NCBI GenBank assembly: GCA_015680685.1
Contig: MNCI01000556.1
Location: 1,393,652 to 1,457,651, forward strand
Direction: 5' to 3'
DNA: 64,000 bases
Origin: Gnetum montanum
Lineage: Eukaryota > Streptophyta > Gnetopsida > Gnetales > Gnetaceae
Shown: one piece after another, positions 11,190 through 21,689 of the stretch
How the letters are laid out: every line of letters begins with the position of its first letter
Position numbering within the stretch: the first letter of the stretch is position 1
The notes under the pieces: model-generated
The model's database searches: none
What the model saw: the letters and a program-made list of their open reading frames with translations, nothing else
Told to the model about the DNA's origin: nothing
Program-made: the position numbers and the translations under genes

Positions 11190-11700
11190 TTTCTTCTACT
11201 TGGGTGGGCTTAACTCACATGTTTTGCTATTGTCCTTCATTATAGGTGCATCCTTAAGGAACTCCACCTTTGACCCTTGCTCCATGTCAATGTTGTTTGT
11301 GGCCAAAGGGGTTGCATTGTCATTGTGAAAAATGACCTTACCACCTTTGTATGAAAGCTGTATTTCTTGGGAAATGGAAGAGGAAATGGCCTGCAACTGT
11401 GCCAACCATAGCCTACCCAAGATCAATTTGAAGCCTAGCATCTTCTCTTCCACAATGAATTCAGTAATTATGGAAATTCTTCCTCTACCATGAAGGCTAT
11501 CATGATAGTCCCTCTAATGACAACATGTGACCTATTAAATAACTATACGTATGTTGTTTTTATGGGCTTGATCTACTCAACAAGGCCTAGTTTATCAACA
11601 ACAATGTATGGTATGATGTTTGTTGTCATCCCATCATCAATATGCACCTATAGATCTTGCATTTCATAAAGAGTATTATGATAAAAATGGATGTTGTAAT
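11190..11700 (-). pseudogene. Retropepsin-like protease remnant of the Tat-like element
   Basis: Minus-strand reading shows the two hallmarks of a retroviral-type aspartic protease. The active-site region, near 11600-11650, reads HIDDGMTTNIIPY, with the catalytic Asp kept. The C-terminal region, near 11400-11430, reads LILGRLWLAQLQAISSSI and corresponds to the usual ILGRPWL motif followed by a Ser/Ile-rich turn. Frame changes and TAG stops separate the two halves. Upstream there is a typical cleavage-linker segment (11626-11913). It would process the Gag-Pol polyprotein if intact. Confidence 0.72.
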
Positions 11701-12900
11701 GACTTGATTCTTCTCAAGGTCAATCTTGATCACCTCATCATGAAATGTAAGGGGTTTTGATCTCAATTCATGTGATGCAGGAGGCAACATCATTACAAGG
11801 ATGGAGTGTTGATCAACTGTGATGTTCTCCTTGATAGGAATGAAGGTCAACATGTGGACTAGTGCTTTGTAGTAGGTAGAGGAGGTCATAATGAGTTGAT
11901 ATAGGCTTAACATTATGTTTTTATGCTTTAAAGCCTACTTCACCTAGAGTAATGCAACTAGGAAGTCCTTGCCAATATCTATCATTTTGTTGGCCTTGAC
12001 CTCCTCCATACATTCTAGGAGATGAATCTCTCATAGAGGAGATTTTGGCTTGGTTTTCTTGGCTTGTTTTGGGGCCTTAGTGCCCAATTGTAGCTTGCTA
12101 GTGGTGGCCTTCTTGGTTATTTTAGCCCTGGAGACTATCGACATGGGGACTGATTTGGGTGGACCTAGCACTCTCTACTCTTGATGTTGTATAAGAATTT
12201 TATTAGTGAGCCACTCATTGAGCCTCCTAGGTTGCCCTCTAGATGGTTTTTTAGCATTTCCTACAAGATGGAACCTCAGATAGGTATGGATTGATGTGTT
12301 ACCCACCACCGAACTACAAGTAGGTGAGGGGTTAGAGTGTTGAGGCATCCTTACAACAAAGGGTGGCTGAACTTTATCTCCATCACATGTTGGGGAACCC
12401 TAACCATAAAGGGAATTGTGAGTGTCTAGGTTGGAACTATGACAAAAAAAGGGAACCTTGAACTCATGGGGGTTGAGGAGGCCCCTACATTGCTAGAGGG
12501 AACACAAACCATGAATTTCCAGTACATATATTCTAGGTTATCATTAATGCTAATGGCATTGATGATGTACCCTATGTCATATACATTCAAAGGGTCCTTT
12601 TATACCCTCATTGATTGATTTTTTTGGTGAACTAGGTTGGTAGCATCGAGCACCAAGTTGATGCAGCCAATCATCCATTGTAAGTCATCCTACAAGGCCA
12701 TGTAAAAGTGAATGTTGTGGCCAATCAATTGATGGTAGTGGGAAAATAAATCTAGATTAAAGTTATTAGGAACCTAAGGCTCATTTGGGGTTGTAGCAAA
12801 GGGATTCCTTAGGAGCATGCAGTATCTATAATATCTTTTGTAAGAATCGTTGGATATCTACTTGTATTGGATTCATCTAGCCTTAAGCAGTTGTTCTAGG
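11701..12900 (-). pseudogene. Gag-Pol linker of the Tat-like element, heavily decayed
   Basis: Between the Gag core and the protease the minus strand still has protein-like patches: 11626-11913 and Lys/Pro-rich stretches near 12000-12200. There is no clear domain and no zinc knuckle I can identify. Stops are frequent. Treated as the rest of the Gag-Pro precursor from position and orientation only. Confidence 0.4.
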
Positions 12901-13990
12901 AGTCTCAACTATTTGAGGGGCAATGGGGTGTACTTTGAGAAATTCTTGCACTCAAATTTGGCCCTCAGATCCACTTGTGTTATGGTTGTCAATGATGTAG
13001 ACTGATTTGTTGTTGCAGTGCTAAGGCCAGCAGTCTTGTTGTTGGCCAAGGCCTTGGGTGGCCAGGCCATTGGCTTTGGATTAGTGGCTTTAGATTCATT
13101 CATTACAATTGCCATAGTTGTATATTTTTTTCCCTTATACTTGTTCTTTTTCTTGTGTAAGTTCTTATAGGCTACATAGGTTGGGTCCTCATTAGTGTTT
13201 ACCATGTCCTATATGCTCTTTGTTTGTGCACATGCTTAGATCAAGAAGTGCAGGGCTAGGTAGAACAATTTTGACTTAATATCATTGAATACATCCTTGA
13301 AGATTGCTAGAAGGTGCATTTTTGAAATGGGCTCATGGATTTCATTCAGTGAAGTGCTTCAGCATTAGATAAATTTCTACATAGGATCTAGATGGCCTTC
13401 CATGATTTGTATTAGCTAGTAAAGGATGGTTTATAGCTTCAAGTTATACTTGAAACATGTGACAAATTAACTGAGAAAATCCTCTAGAGAGGAGATGGAG
13501 GCCCTAGGCAATGCCAGGTACTAATCTAGTGCTTTGTCAATTAGGAACATGGTGGACACATGTATGATGGTGTGTGGCTATGCTTCTAGTAGTAATAATT
13601 TAGACGAGAAGGTCATGAGGTGTGCATTAGGATCCCCTTCACTTTTGTACTTGGTGAAGTAAGGAAGTGGGATTCCCAATTTATGGGATCATCATGATAG
13701 AAGTCCACCACATAAACCATTTTAGAGAAGGTGGCTTTGAGTTGCTTGATCTCTTCTATTAAGGATTGGATCAATTGGAATGCTTGATCCAAGCCTTGAG
13801 ATGCAACAGTGGGCTATGTTGGTTATGTCACCTATTATGCTAGTTGGGTGGCCCACAACCTGGTTATAGGTTGTGAGACCACATGAGATGCTTGTTGTGT
13901 AGGTTGGGCTAGAAGTAGAGTGACTGGGGTAATCCACAGATGTATGGGTTGGGCCATTGCCAAATGTGCACACAAGATAGGAAAAACATG
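12901..13990 (-). pseudogene. Gag core remnant of the Tat-like element
   Basis: On the minus strand a Retrotrans_gag-like core is readable. It begins with a GDPNAHLMTF block (13607-13636) and continues through a helical segment with the usual A..W/Y spacing, an LEDFLS-like stretch near 13470, and an NEIHEPIS block near 13330. The Lys-rich open stretch at 12909-13205 would be the following basic region. Gag forms the virus-like particle that packages element RNA. The frame is broken many times. Orientation and order agree with the protease at 11190 and PBS at 15171. Confidence 0.7.
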
Positions 13991-15170
13991 GGATGCTTCA
14001 ATCATTTGAGGCTGAGTGATATGTATAGTATGCATATAGGACTATGCAGACATGATGGTTGCTAGCAAGGAAGATGGGGCAGGTTGCAACTATATTACAA
14101 AGGGCACATTGATGGAAGGTATTGTGTCTTGGTGCATGTACTATGTTGGTGGGTTGCCACCATAGGTGTCGACCTAGAGGATGAAAATGGAGCTATAACT
14201 ATCTCTATGATGGTAGGTGGATGGGACTATGAAGGAACTACACTAGGTGTTGTCCATTGAAAAAGTCATAGTCTTGTTTCCCCATAGTCCTCATGCTCAA
14301 ATCAAGCTTCAAACTCATCCTGATCTTCTTACAAGGGCTCATCATAATCTATCCTTGCCTCATGCTCACTCTTCTAGATGAGTTGGGCAAGCATCCACCA
14401 ATAGGGCTCGGTGAGTAAAATGAAGTCAACAGAGAAAGGGACATACTCCCATCTATTTAAGTTGGTGAACTCAAAACTTCAGTTGGCCTTTACATCTTGG
14501 TGGTATATGAATAGACTCATTTGAAGCTTCATGTAGATAAAGTTATACTACTCCTTATTGATCATCATGTACTCAAGATCTTGGTGACATAGCCTAAGGG
14601 ATTTCCTTGGCAAGACTGAGAGGGTGGTCAATCCTATTTTCTTGTTGAGAAGGTAGGATAGCAAGTGTGATTGGGGTTGATGGAAAAGTTTGTTTAGAGT
14701 TCATGGTTATAATCAAAAGTTGCAGGAAAAATGGATAACTTTGAAAATTACTAAAAATTTCCTAAGTCTAGAAACTATAGAAAAATGACTAAGTATGAAA
14801 ACTATTAAAAAATTAGCTAAATCTAGGAAAAATGGTTAAGTTAAAAATCCTGAAAAAAAGACTAATTCTAAAGACTACACTCTTCACATTGGAAGCCAAC
14901 TATGGTCTCCACTGAGAGCACACAAAACTTAGCCAAGTATAAGAAAGAGATGCTTTGGGATTGCTACATGGGCTTCTAGGGGAATTGATGATAGGGTCTA
15001 GTCTACACTAATTGGTTTGTAGACAACAGCTGTGTTGGCCTAAGGTCTAGCTACTACATGGGGTAGGTCCACACAAGTGTTGAGTCTATGCTAGCTCAAA
15101 GCTAGTAATGATGAAGTAGAGACCACACGAGGCAACAACCAATGATGTTTGAAAGAGGGAAATAGATTTA
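13991..15170 (-). other. Gag N-terminus and leader of the Tat-like element
   Basis: The start of Gag cannot be fixed. From 14700 to 14930 the sequence is a leader-like stretch with repeated AAAATGACTAAG words and one copy of the hairpin-repeat arms near 14868-14925. An open minus-strand frame at 15091-15423 crosses the candidate PBS into the LTR, so it is not a gene. Confidence 0.4.
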
Positions 15171-15190
15171 GCCCTCCTTCTAGTGCCAAA
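15171..15190 (-). other. Candidate primer-binding site of the Tat-like element
   Basis: On the minus strand the sequence TTTGGCACTAGAAGGAGGGC begins with the TGG that pairs with a tRNA 3' CCA. It lies about 10 bases after the proposed LTR end. The exact tRNA partner was not established. Position relative to Gag (downstream) and the LTR (upstream) supports the call. Confidence 0.5.
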
Positions 15191-15199
15191 AAACTACAA

Positions 15200-16916
15200 T
15201 GACCAAAAATGTTAGTGGTTAGAATGGAAACACCGAGAGGCTCATAGGTGCATTGATTTGATCCTATGTCCATTTGAGGGCTTGCTAGAGGTGGAGATGG
15301 GGTGCCTAAAATGGTCTTGTTGATTAAATGGGAACTTATAGAATGCAATGTTGAAATAGTGCCAAGTGTTTGCATGGTGTGCACAATGTCAATGGTAGTA
15401 AGTGTAGTTAAGGGTTTCCACAAAAAATGAAGGTGTTAACATGTAGTTATGTGTAAAAATAGTGAAAAAATATAAGTAAAATGAAAATATGTAAATAAAA
15501 ATGTTAAAAAATAAATAGGGGGAGAGTGAGAGAGAACGTGGCATCACCCCAAATGAAGTTGAGTGTAATTAACCTCAAGATTTGACAAGGTACACGGTGT
15601 ACAACAAGTGTAGTAGATAGCATAGTCAAAGTCTTAGGGTGTCTAGGCCATGAAAATTGACATTCACAATGGTGCCTATGCTTGCTTGGTTGGCCACTAC
15701 AATGTGCAGTGGACTATGGTGGTTTGTGGTATTTGTGGTGATGTGCGAATGTCTCACCTTGCTGAGATGTCAAAGTGTAAAAATGCTAAAGATGCTAATC
15801 GAAATGCCAAAAATGCCAAGCTTGTTTCAGATTTTGAAACCCCTAAAACATAGAGGATTGGGGTATTTATATGGCTGGGTCTTCCATGAACTAAAAATCA
15901 TTTGTCACATGGCAATGGGATAGTTGGGACTACACTACACCCAACTATGCTCTCTACTAAAGGAAATAGTGTTATGCTATGGTGTGCTCCAATGGACTCT
16001 GTAAGACTACCAGACTATGAGTATGCTACTAACTACATGTTCATGTACCAAAAAGACCACAATGTACATAACTAAAATTAAAGAAATGCAAATTTTGAGA
16101 CTATGCTTTAGGACTATGCTATCCACTCTCTTGAGTGGTGTCGAGCATAGTTACAATTTTGGAACAAAGTGGGGTGCCAAAAAGATGCATGCTATTTGCC
16201 AAAGGTGTGTTGGAGTTGATGTGAATGTTGGCACTACATTGTGAAGGCATTTGGAGGTTATTTTACATGTCTACACTTGACTATGCTCTAGAATGGGAGA
16301 GATCATAGTCCCAAACTTAGCAAAAATTTTGTAGAAAAGTTGTTTGCAAACTATGCTCCAACTAGGGACAAGCATAGTCACAACACTTGGAGAAAGTTTT
16401 GCAAAATCTAGCTGCCAGTTGACTAAACTCTAGGGTAGTGGAGAGCATAGTCTCGATAGTTAGAAAAGTTTGCCAAGCTATTTCTTCCATGCCAACTATT
16501 CTTGACTACACTCTAATGTAGTGGATTACATACTCTCTGCTAAGCTATTTCTTCCATTTCAACCATGTTTTGCAGCTACTAGCTTGACACTTAGAAACAT
16601 TTGCAAAACTAGCCTCTGATGTTAAGTATGCTTTCTACTAAGTTGACTATGCTCTAGTGTAGTGGACAGCATAGTCCCAACACTTAAGAAAAATTTGTAG
16701 CTTCTTGCTTCATGCTAATACTTAGGTAAAATTGCATAAAATCTATGTTTGGAGCTGACTACACTATCCATTGGGCTAACTATGCTCTCCATTAGGCGGA
16801 TTATGCTTTGGTGCAATTGAGAGCATTGTTGCATCACTTAGAAAAAATTTTCCTCATGTTGACACTTGGAAAAATTTTTAGTTGAGAAATGGCAACTCAA
16901 GTTTGGTGGTGTTTCA
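15200..16916 (-). mobile_element. 5' LTR of the Tat-like element (about 1.7 kb)
   Basis: Bounded by TG at 15200 and CA at 16916 on the plus strand. Read minus, it begins with a long U3 made of the hairpin-repeat array (15920-16830), then a TATA box, ATATAAATA, at 15864-15872, then R/U5 to 15200, then the candidate PBS. The partner 3' LTR is not in the window, so the ends are inferred from architecture only. It directly abuts the left LTR of the chromovirus-like copy 1. Confidence 0.55.
15920..16830. repeat. Array of imperfect palindromes GACTATGCTCT...AGAGCATAGTC
   Basis: Pairs of complementary arms recur roughly every 90-130 bases: GACTATGCTCTA with GATCATAGTC near 16268-16310, ACTATGCTCC with GCATAGTC near 16350-16380, GACTAAACTCTAG with GAGCATAGTC near 16424-16454, and GACTATGCTCTAG with CAGCATAGTC near 16640-16678. 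Loops are 10-20 bases and contain AGTGG. Each pair could fold as a short hairpin. Isolated copies occur at 5866-5935, 7500-7575 and 14868-14925. Confidence 0.7.
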
Positions 16917-16917
16917 T

Positions 16918-17882
16918 TAACTATCTCCAATTAATTTATTAGAAGATTATAATAGGTTTCACACAACCCAAAAGAACCCAAAATCTCTCACACTCAATCA
17001 ATATTGTAGAGTATGAGCCTCTACAACTACACAGTGGCTGTTCTCAATGTAAGATACAACTAATAGAAATTTCTTCCATAACCTAGGACTAGGATCTCAA
17101 CTCACAAGTGAGATTCAAGAGAATTGAACACATAGATCAACATACCACAAGCTAATCTTGGACATGTAATCACCAATTGTAATCATCTAATGTACTTCTC
17201 CACTCACTCTTGCCTAGCTCTCTACTTTCAAAAGCATTCTCTCTCACTCATTCATCATACAAGCTCTTTCTCCTTGTATACCATCTCTCCTTATTTTTTT
17301 ATGGATGGATATATACATAATTATAGAGATCCCAAATCCTAGGAATCTTTCTATTTACTTTTCTAGATGTCTTCCACAAGGATCTAGAGTCTTTCAGATG
17401 TTTTCTAATCAAAATGGCATGTTAGAGATTTTTCCCTCTTTTTCTTAGACATCTTTAATTTTACTTAGACATATATTATGAAAAACCTACTTTTTGATGA
17501 AATCTCTACTATTTTTGGTAGATGTCTACTCTATTCAATAGACATCTATACACCTAACTAGACATCTAAGGTGAAATTTCTATCTTTTTAGTTAGCCATC
17601 TATCCTATAGGTGCCAAAAATAAAAATGCTTGTTTTGATGCTTGGAATCTTTGGATGCCTCCAAAAAAGTTCCCATAGGCCCTTGAATTTCCTAAACTCA
17701 TCAAAATATGCTACAACATCAAAAAAATGACAAAATATTTAAGAATCTTCATCATAAAAAATCAACATAAGAAGACATACAAAAATAGAACACACTTTTT
17801 TAGATCTTCTTCAAGTGCAAAAACCTACAAAAAGAACTTGTAGGAAAAAAACAAGGGAATTAGAAGAGTTTTTCTTACACTA
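16918..17882 (-). mobile_element. 3' LTR of chromovirus-like copy 1
   Basis: About 965 bp, matching 43011-43997 and 56949-57900 over its length. Shared landmarks include the TTTATTAGAAGATTATAA start, ATGGATGGATATATACATAA and the end ...TTCCTACACYA (here TTTCTTACACTA). The ends read TGG...CCA in consensus, with decay of G to A. A purine-rich tract on the minus strand at 17883-17900 is the likely PPT. Confidence 0.8.
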
Positions 17883-17894
17883 GCTCTCTCACCC

Positions 17895-18620
17895 TTAAAA
17901 ATGTAAACTCATGTGAACAAGAGTAGGGATAGAAGCGATCTCCCACTCAAAAAGTTTAGTCTCATGAATCCATGCAACATCGTTAATTGATTGACCCTTG
18001 TAGTGAATCAAGTATTCATACCTCTTAACTTTCCAAGTGGTAGAAGCTTCCCTATATTTGAATATAATTACCTTCCTCTTCACCAAAGTATTGGACTAAT
18101 CAATAGCCCACTTCAACTAATCAATGTTACCTTGTATGCTCTCCTCATCAGTTGGTCCATGATAGTGCACAAGATTTAAAACATTAAACACAAAAGACAT
18201 ACCAACATTTTTTGGTAAATAAATTTTAAAATAAGTATAATTAATTTTAGCCTTCATTTTGAAAGGCCCCATATTCTTTTCTTTCAATTTGGATAATTTA
18301 ATGCCTCTCAACTACTTCTTCTTGAAGTACATCCAAATCAAGTCACCAGTAGCAAAGTTAGGTTTCTACTTATCCTTATACCTCTTAAGGAATTTCTCTT
18401 TAGCCTTATTCTCAAGATTTAATTTTACTTGTGCATGTAGATCCCTCATCTCTTAGAAAAAATTAGAACTATGTTTAGCTTCACCATCAAACCTTTTCAA
18501 AGTGTCCACCATCTTTGGAAAAATCCCATAGCTCACCTTAAATGGGCTTTTTCAAATTGTCACATGAAAAGCCTTAACAAAAAAAAATAAGCCTTATTCT
18601 TATTGGTGTTCTAAAGTGTA
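17895..18620 (-). pseudogene. Integrase C-terminus with GPF motif and chromodomain-like tail (copy 1)
   Basis: The minus strand reads, in order: an integrase tail start with KSPFKVSYGIFPK-like sequence (about 18500-18560), the conserved KLKEKNMGPFKMKAKIN motif (near 18230-18300) ending in FVFNVLNLVHYHGP, then a chromodomain-like segment RYEYLIHYKGQSIND...W near 17960-18030. Chromodomains of this kind steer chromovirus integration to marked chromatin. The catalytic DDE core that should precede it is missing. Stops are present, but the same region is readable in copy 2. Confidence 0.85.
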
Positions 18621-19850
18621 TTACTAAGCCTTCCTCCATAATAAAAATCATAATGTAGATTACCTTCATACTATCCATTTGTTTCATAGCTAAGATAATA
18701 AATTTCATCACTATCAATGTTCACATCAACATCAATAATGATCTTCTTATAATAACTACTACCACGGTAATATTCATTAGGAAAATTACCATTATTGTTC
18801 TTCATCATACCAAAAATGGCATCCAAAGTTACATTTCTTCCATCATGCAAAACATAACTCAAAACTTCATCACAATGATCATGATTCTTATCATCATAAT
18901 GAACCAAGCCACTACCAAGTTGAAGTGATTAACTAGAATCCAACACACTAGCTTTGACATAAGAGACATTCCTATCATCTACAAGGTAATTCTTAGACTA
19001 ACATACCTCATCATGGCTTATCTTATTCATCTTTGGTTCAACTTGATCTTTAACATGTGCTTGTTTACTCTGATCAAAGCCTAAAATTTCAGGATTCCTC
19101 ATAAAAGTCTTCAACTTCAATGGTTTATTTTCTTCAAAGGAATCATCATCAACTTCTACAATCCACCTTAGAGGTACCAACTCAAAAGAAAAATTTTCCT
19201 CCATGGCTTGAATGTTAGATTTATCACCCAAACAATTATTCTTTTACATATGTTGTCTAGAAGACTCCCCCCCTCTTCCATGAGATAGCCTCAACTTGGT
19301 AAAGAATCTTTCTTTCATTGCCATAAGGTATAGAAAAATTACAAAAATAATGAATATCATACTTTATAGTGATTATTATGATCCTTCTTGAATAACTCCC
19401 TTGATCCTTGACAGTCCTTTGGCCTTGATCTTTCACCTCTCGTAACTTATAAGTTAAGAACTCTTCTTGATAAGGCACATACAACATATTGGACTATGAA
19501 GATTTCTTGGTCTCTTTAATGAAGCTCTTGGTTATTTCTTTTGAAAATTTTTATATTGATCACTCCCTTAATCAAGAAGAGATGCTTGAGAAATCCTTTT
19601 CTCATTGATATCCACTTCACCAAACCTTTCATCTTCCTCCTTGAACACCTTCAGAATTTTCAACTTCAAGTCTAGCACACTTGTAAGAAATTTAACTTGC
19701 ATATCATCATGGTTAGTAGCAATTTTTTTAATAACAAAAAAACTAAAACTAGTTTCATCATGTTTCTTAATATATTCCTTCTCTCCTATAAGGATTAACA
19801 AATCATTAAGTTAGTTTTGCTATATCACTTCTTTCGTTGTCATAGGAATC
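18621..19850 (-). pseudogene. Family-specific linker replacing RT/RNase H/integrase core (copy 1)
   Basis: Four open minus-strand stretches (18671-18907, 18998-19231, 19257-19487, 19568-19801) read as one Asp/Glu/Lys-rich sequence conserved with copy 2 (44721-45960). Shared blocks include HYFCNFSIP, QEEFL..KL and HVKDQ. No RT, RNase H or integrase motif is found. It may be an expanded post-protease linker left after loss of the catalytic domains, or acquired sequence. Function unknown. Confidence 0.6.
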
Positions 19851-20300
19851 AAATCATGAATTCCATTAGGTTTGGCAACATTCCAAATATTTCTTCCTTT
19901 ATCAAACTAAGCATTAATGTCAAAATTCCAATCTATATCAATAATTAATCAACAAAATCTATTGGTAGTACATCATACTTCACAACATCATGAAAACTTC
20001 TAATTTCAAATTTCGAAGTACATTATTCCCTCACCCCTTGGAAAACTTTTTTAGATAACCAATGCACCTTATAGGGTGTCAAATGAGCATTAGTTACCAA
20101 TCCTAATCTACCAACTATCCTAGAAGAAATAAAATTTTCATAGGCTTCCCTATCAATCAAAACATGAATCCATTCCCTACTACGCAAATAGCTAGCCCTA
20201 ATTTGAAACAAAAATATCCTATTAGGATGATCTCCTCTAGTTACATTCCTAATGAATGTACAAGAATTTAATTTAGAAATATCTTCAATATTTGGAGAAT
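19851..20300 (-). pseudogene. Retropepsin remnant of chromovirus-like copy 1
   Basis: An open minus stretch (20023-20211) reads HVLIDREAYENFISSRIVGR followed by LGL and a PYKVHW motif, the layout of plant chromovirus proteases (active site, flexible loop, PYK.QWL). The catalytic Asp remains, but the usual D-S/T-G triad is D-R-E here, so it would be inactive. The C-terminal part continues to about 19850 with a FD.GRNIWN patch near 19880-19900 where the family has its ILGRPW region. Confidence 0.78.
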
Positions 20301-20648
20301 TAGCATTACCTCTCTAAAGATATTTGCTTAATGCCACCTCCACCTCCATGGCTTTCATATCTTTGCCCTTGGTTACCTTATGAAGTGAATATTTCCATTG
20401 CTTATGTCCCCATTCTCCACAGTTGAAGCACTGAATTTTTGATGAGTTGCAATCTTGATCGTTGTCTTTCTTCTTGGTTTTATCCTTCTTATCATCTCTG
20501 TTAGTCCTTTTATCTTGTTTGTCCTCCTTATCATGATATTTATACTTGGATCCCTTATTAAGTCTAGATCCTTTTTCCTTCTCTTTAAACATTTGTATGC
20601 TCCTATTTTTGAATACGCCTAATTTCTTCTTAGTTTTGAGTGCCAAAT
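20301..20648 (-). pseudogene. Gag nucleocapsid part of chromovirus-like copy 1
   Basis: An open minus-strand stretch of 110 codons is strongly basic (Lys/Asp/Asn repeats). It ends with one zinc-knuckle-like motif, CFNCGEWGHKQWKY, where the last Cys of CX2CX4HX4C has become Tyr. It is cut at 20648 by element 1. The rest of Gag resumes at 26786 in the same frame, once the insert and one copy of the 5-bp target duplication are set aside. Confidence 0.82.
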
Positions 20649-21488
20649 TGATGGCATCGAGTTGTTCCTACATCCAACCATAAGAATCATTAGCATTTAC
20701 TAAGTGATCCACTTCAATTTTGTATACTTTGGCTCTCTAAGTACACTAGGTCTAGGTATTGAATCTAACAAACATGATCATTGTCTTCTTAGTTTCACTT
20801 CTGAGGTGAAAATGTATGGTTAATTGTAACTTAGGAATATTATTTTTATCATTTTATATTTATTATTTAAATCACCTAACTGATAGAAATAATGTAATTA
20901 AATTTTTAATTAATCTAATAAATAACTAATATCTTAATTAGTCTCTTCATAAGCATCCATTCCCATTTATCATACACATTTTGAATCATGTTGCATTGTT
21001 ACTGGGTTACTAAGCAATAAGTGCTATTGGGATTACCAAACATTAACATATGCTCAAAATGGTCATACTTATGTGTATTAATTAATTACTAATTAATTAG
21101 TCAATTAAATTCTTTATAATAAATTTTTCAAATAATAAATCTGTTAAGTAAACATTAAACTAATTCCAAGTGTTGCAAGGTTTATGAAGAAAGGTCATGT
21201 TTATTTCCATTCATCCTTAGGTGCTCAGATGTGTCAATGGTTTAATAAATATTTGTATTCACACTCCTACTATGGGCATGTAGAAAATATTTTAAGTTTC
21301 AAATGAACCAAATATAAGAGTTTTTCTAGGATACTAAATAATGAATGCCATAAATGTAGCTAGTGAGCATGTGTTTATAGGCAAGATAAGACACTACATC
21401 AATGAGGTCATGTTAACGTATCAAACCATGCATTGATGTGACCACATCAACAACATCCTATTAATGCATCCTCAAAATGATGTTTTAT
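20649..21488 (-). mobile_element. 3' LTR of element 1 (family B)
   Basis: Aligns with 25938-26785 across its length, starting TGATGGCATCGAG where others read TGATGAGTAGTGAG. The right end is decayed to GATGTTTTATA instead of GATGCTTCATCA, and the adjoining PPT is not recognisable. Confidence 0.8.
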
Positions 21489-21689
21489 AATAATGAAGAA
21501 TTATCCTTGAGTAAAAAAAATAGGGAATAAATTTCTTTAGAAAATCTTAGGAAGGTATAGGATTATGAATTAACTAACACACACAAAAAAATAGTAAGTG
21601 CACAGGTATATGGATTTAGAATAATTACAAAATTTAGTGTTCATGAAAAAAAAATTCAACACCATGATAGAAATTGATAGCATGAATCA

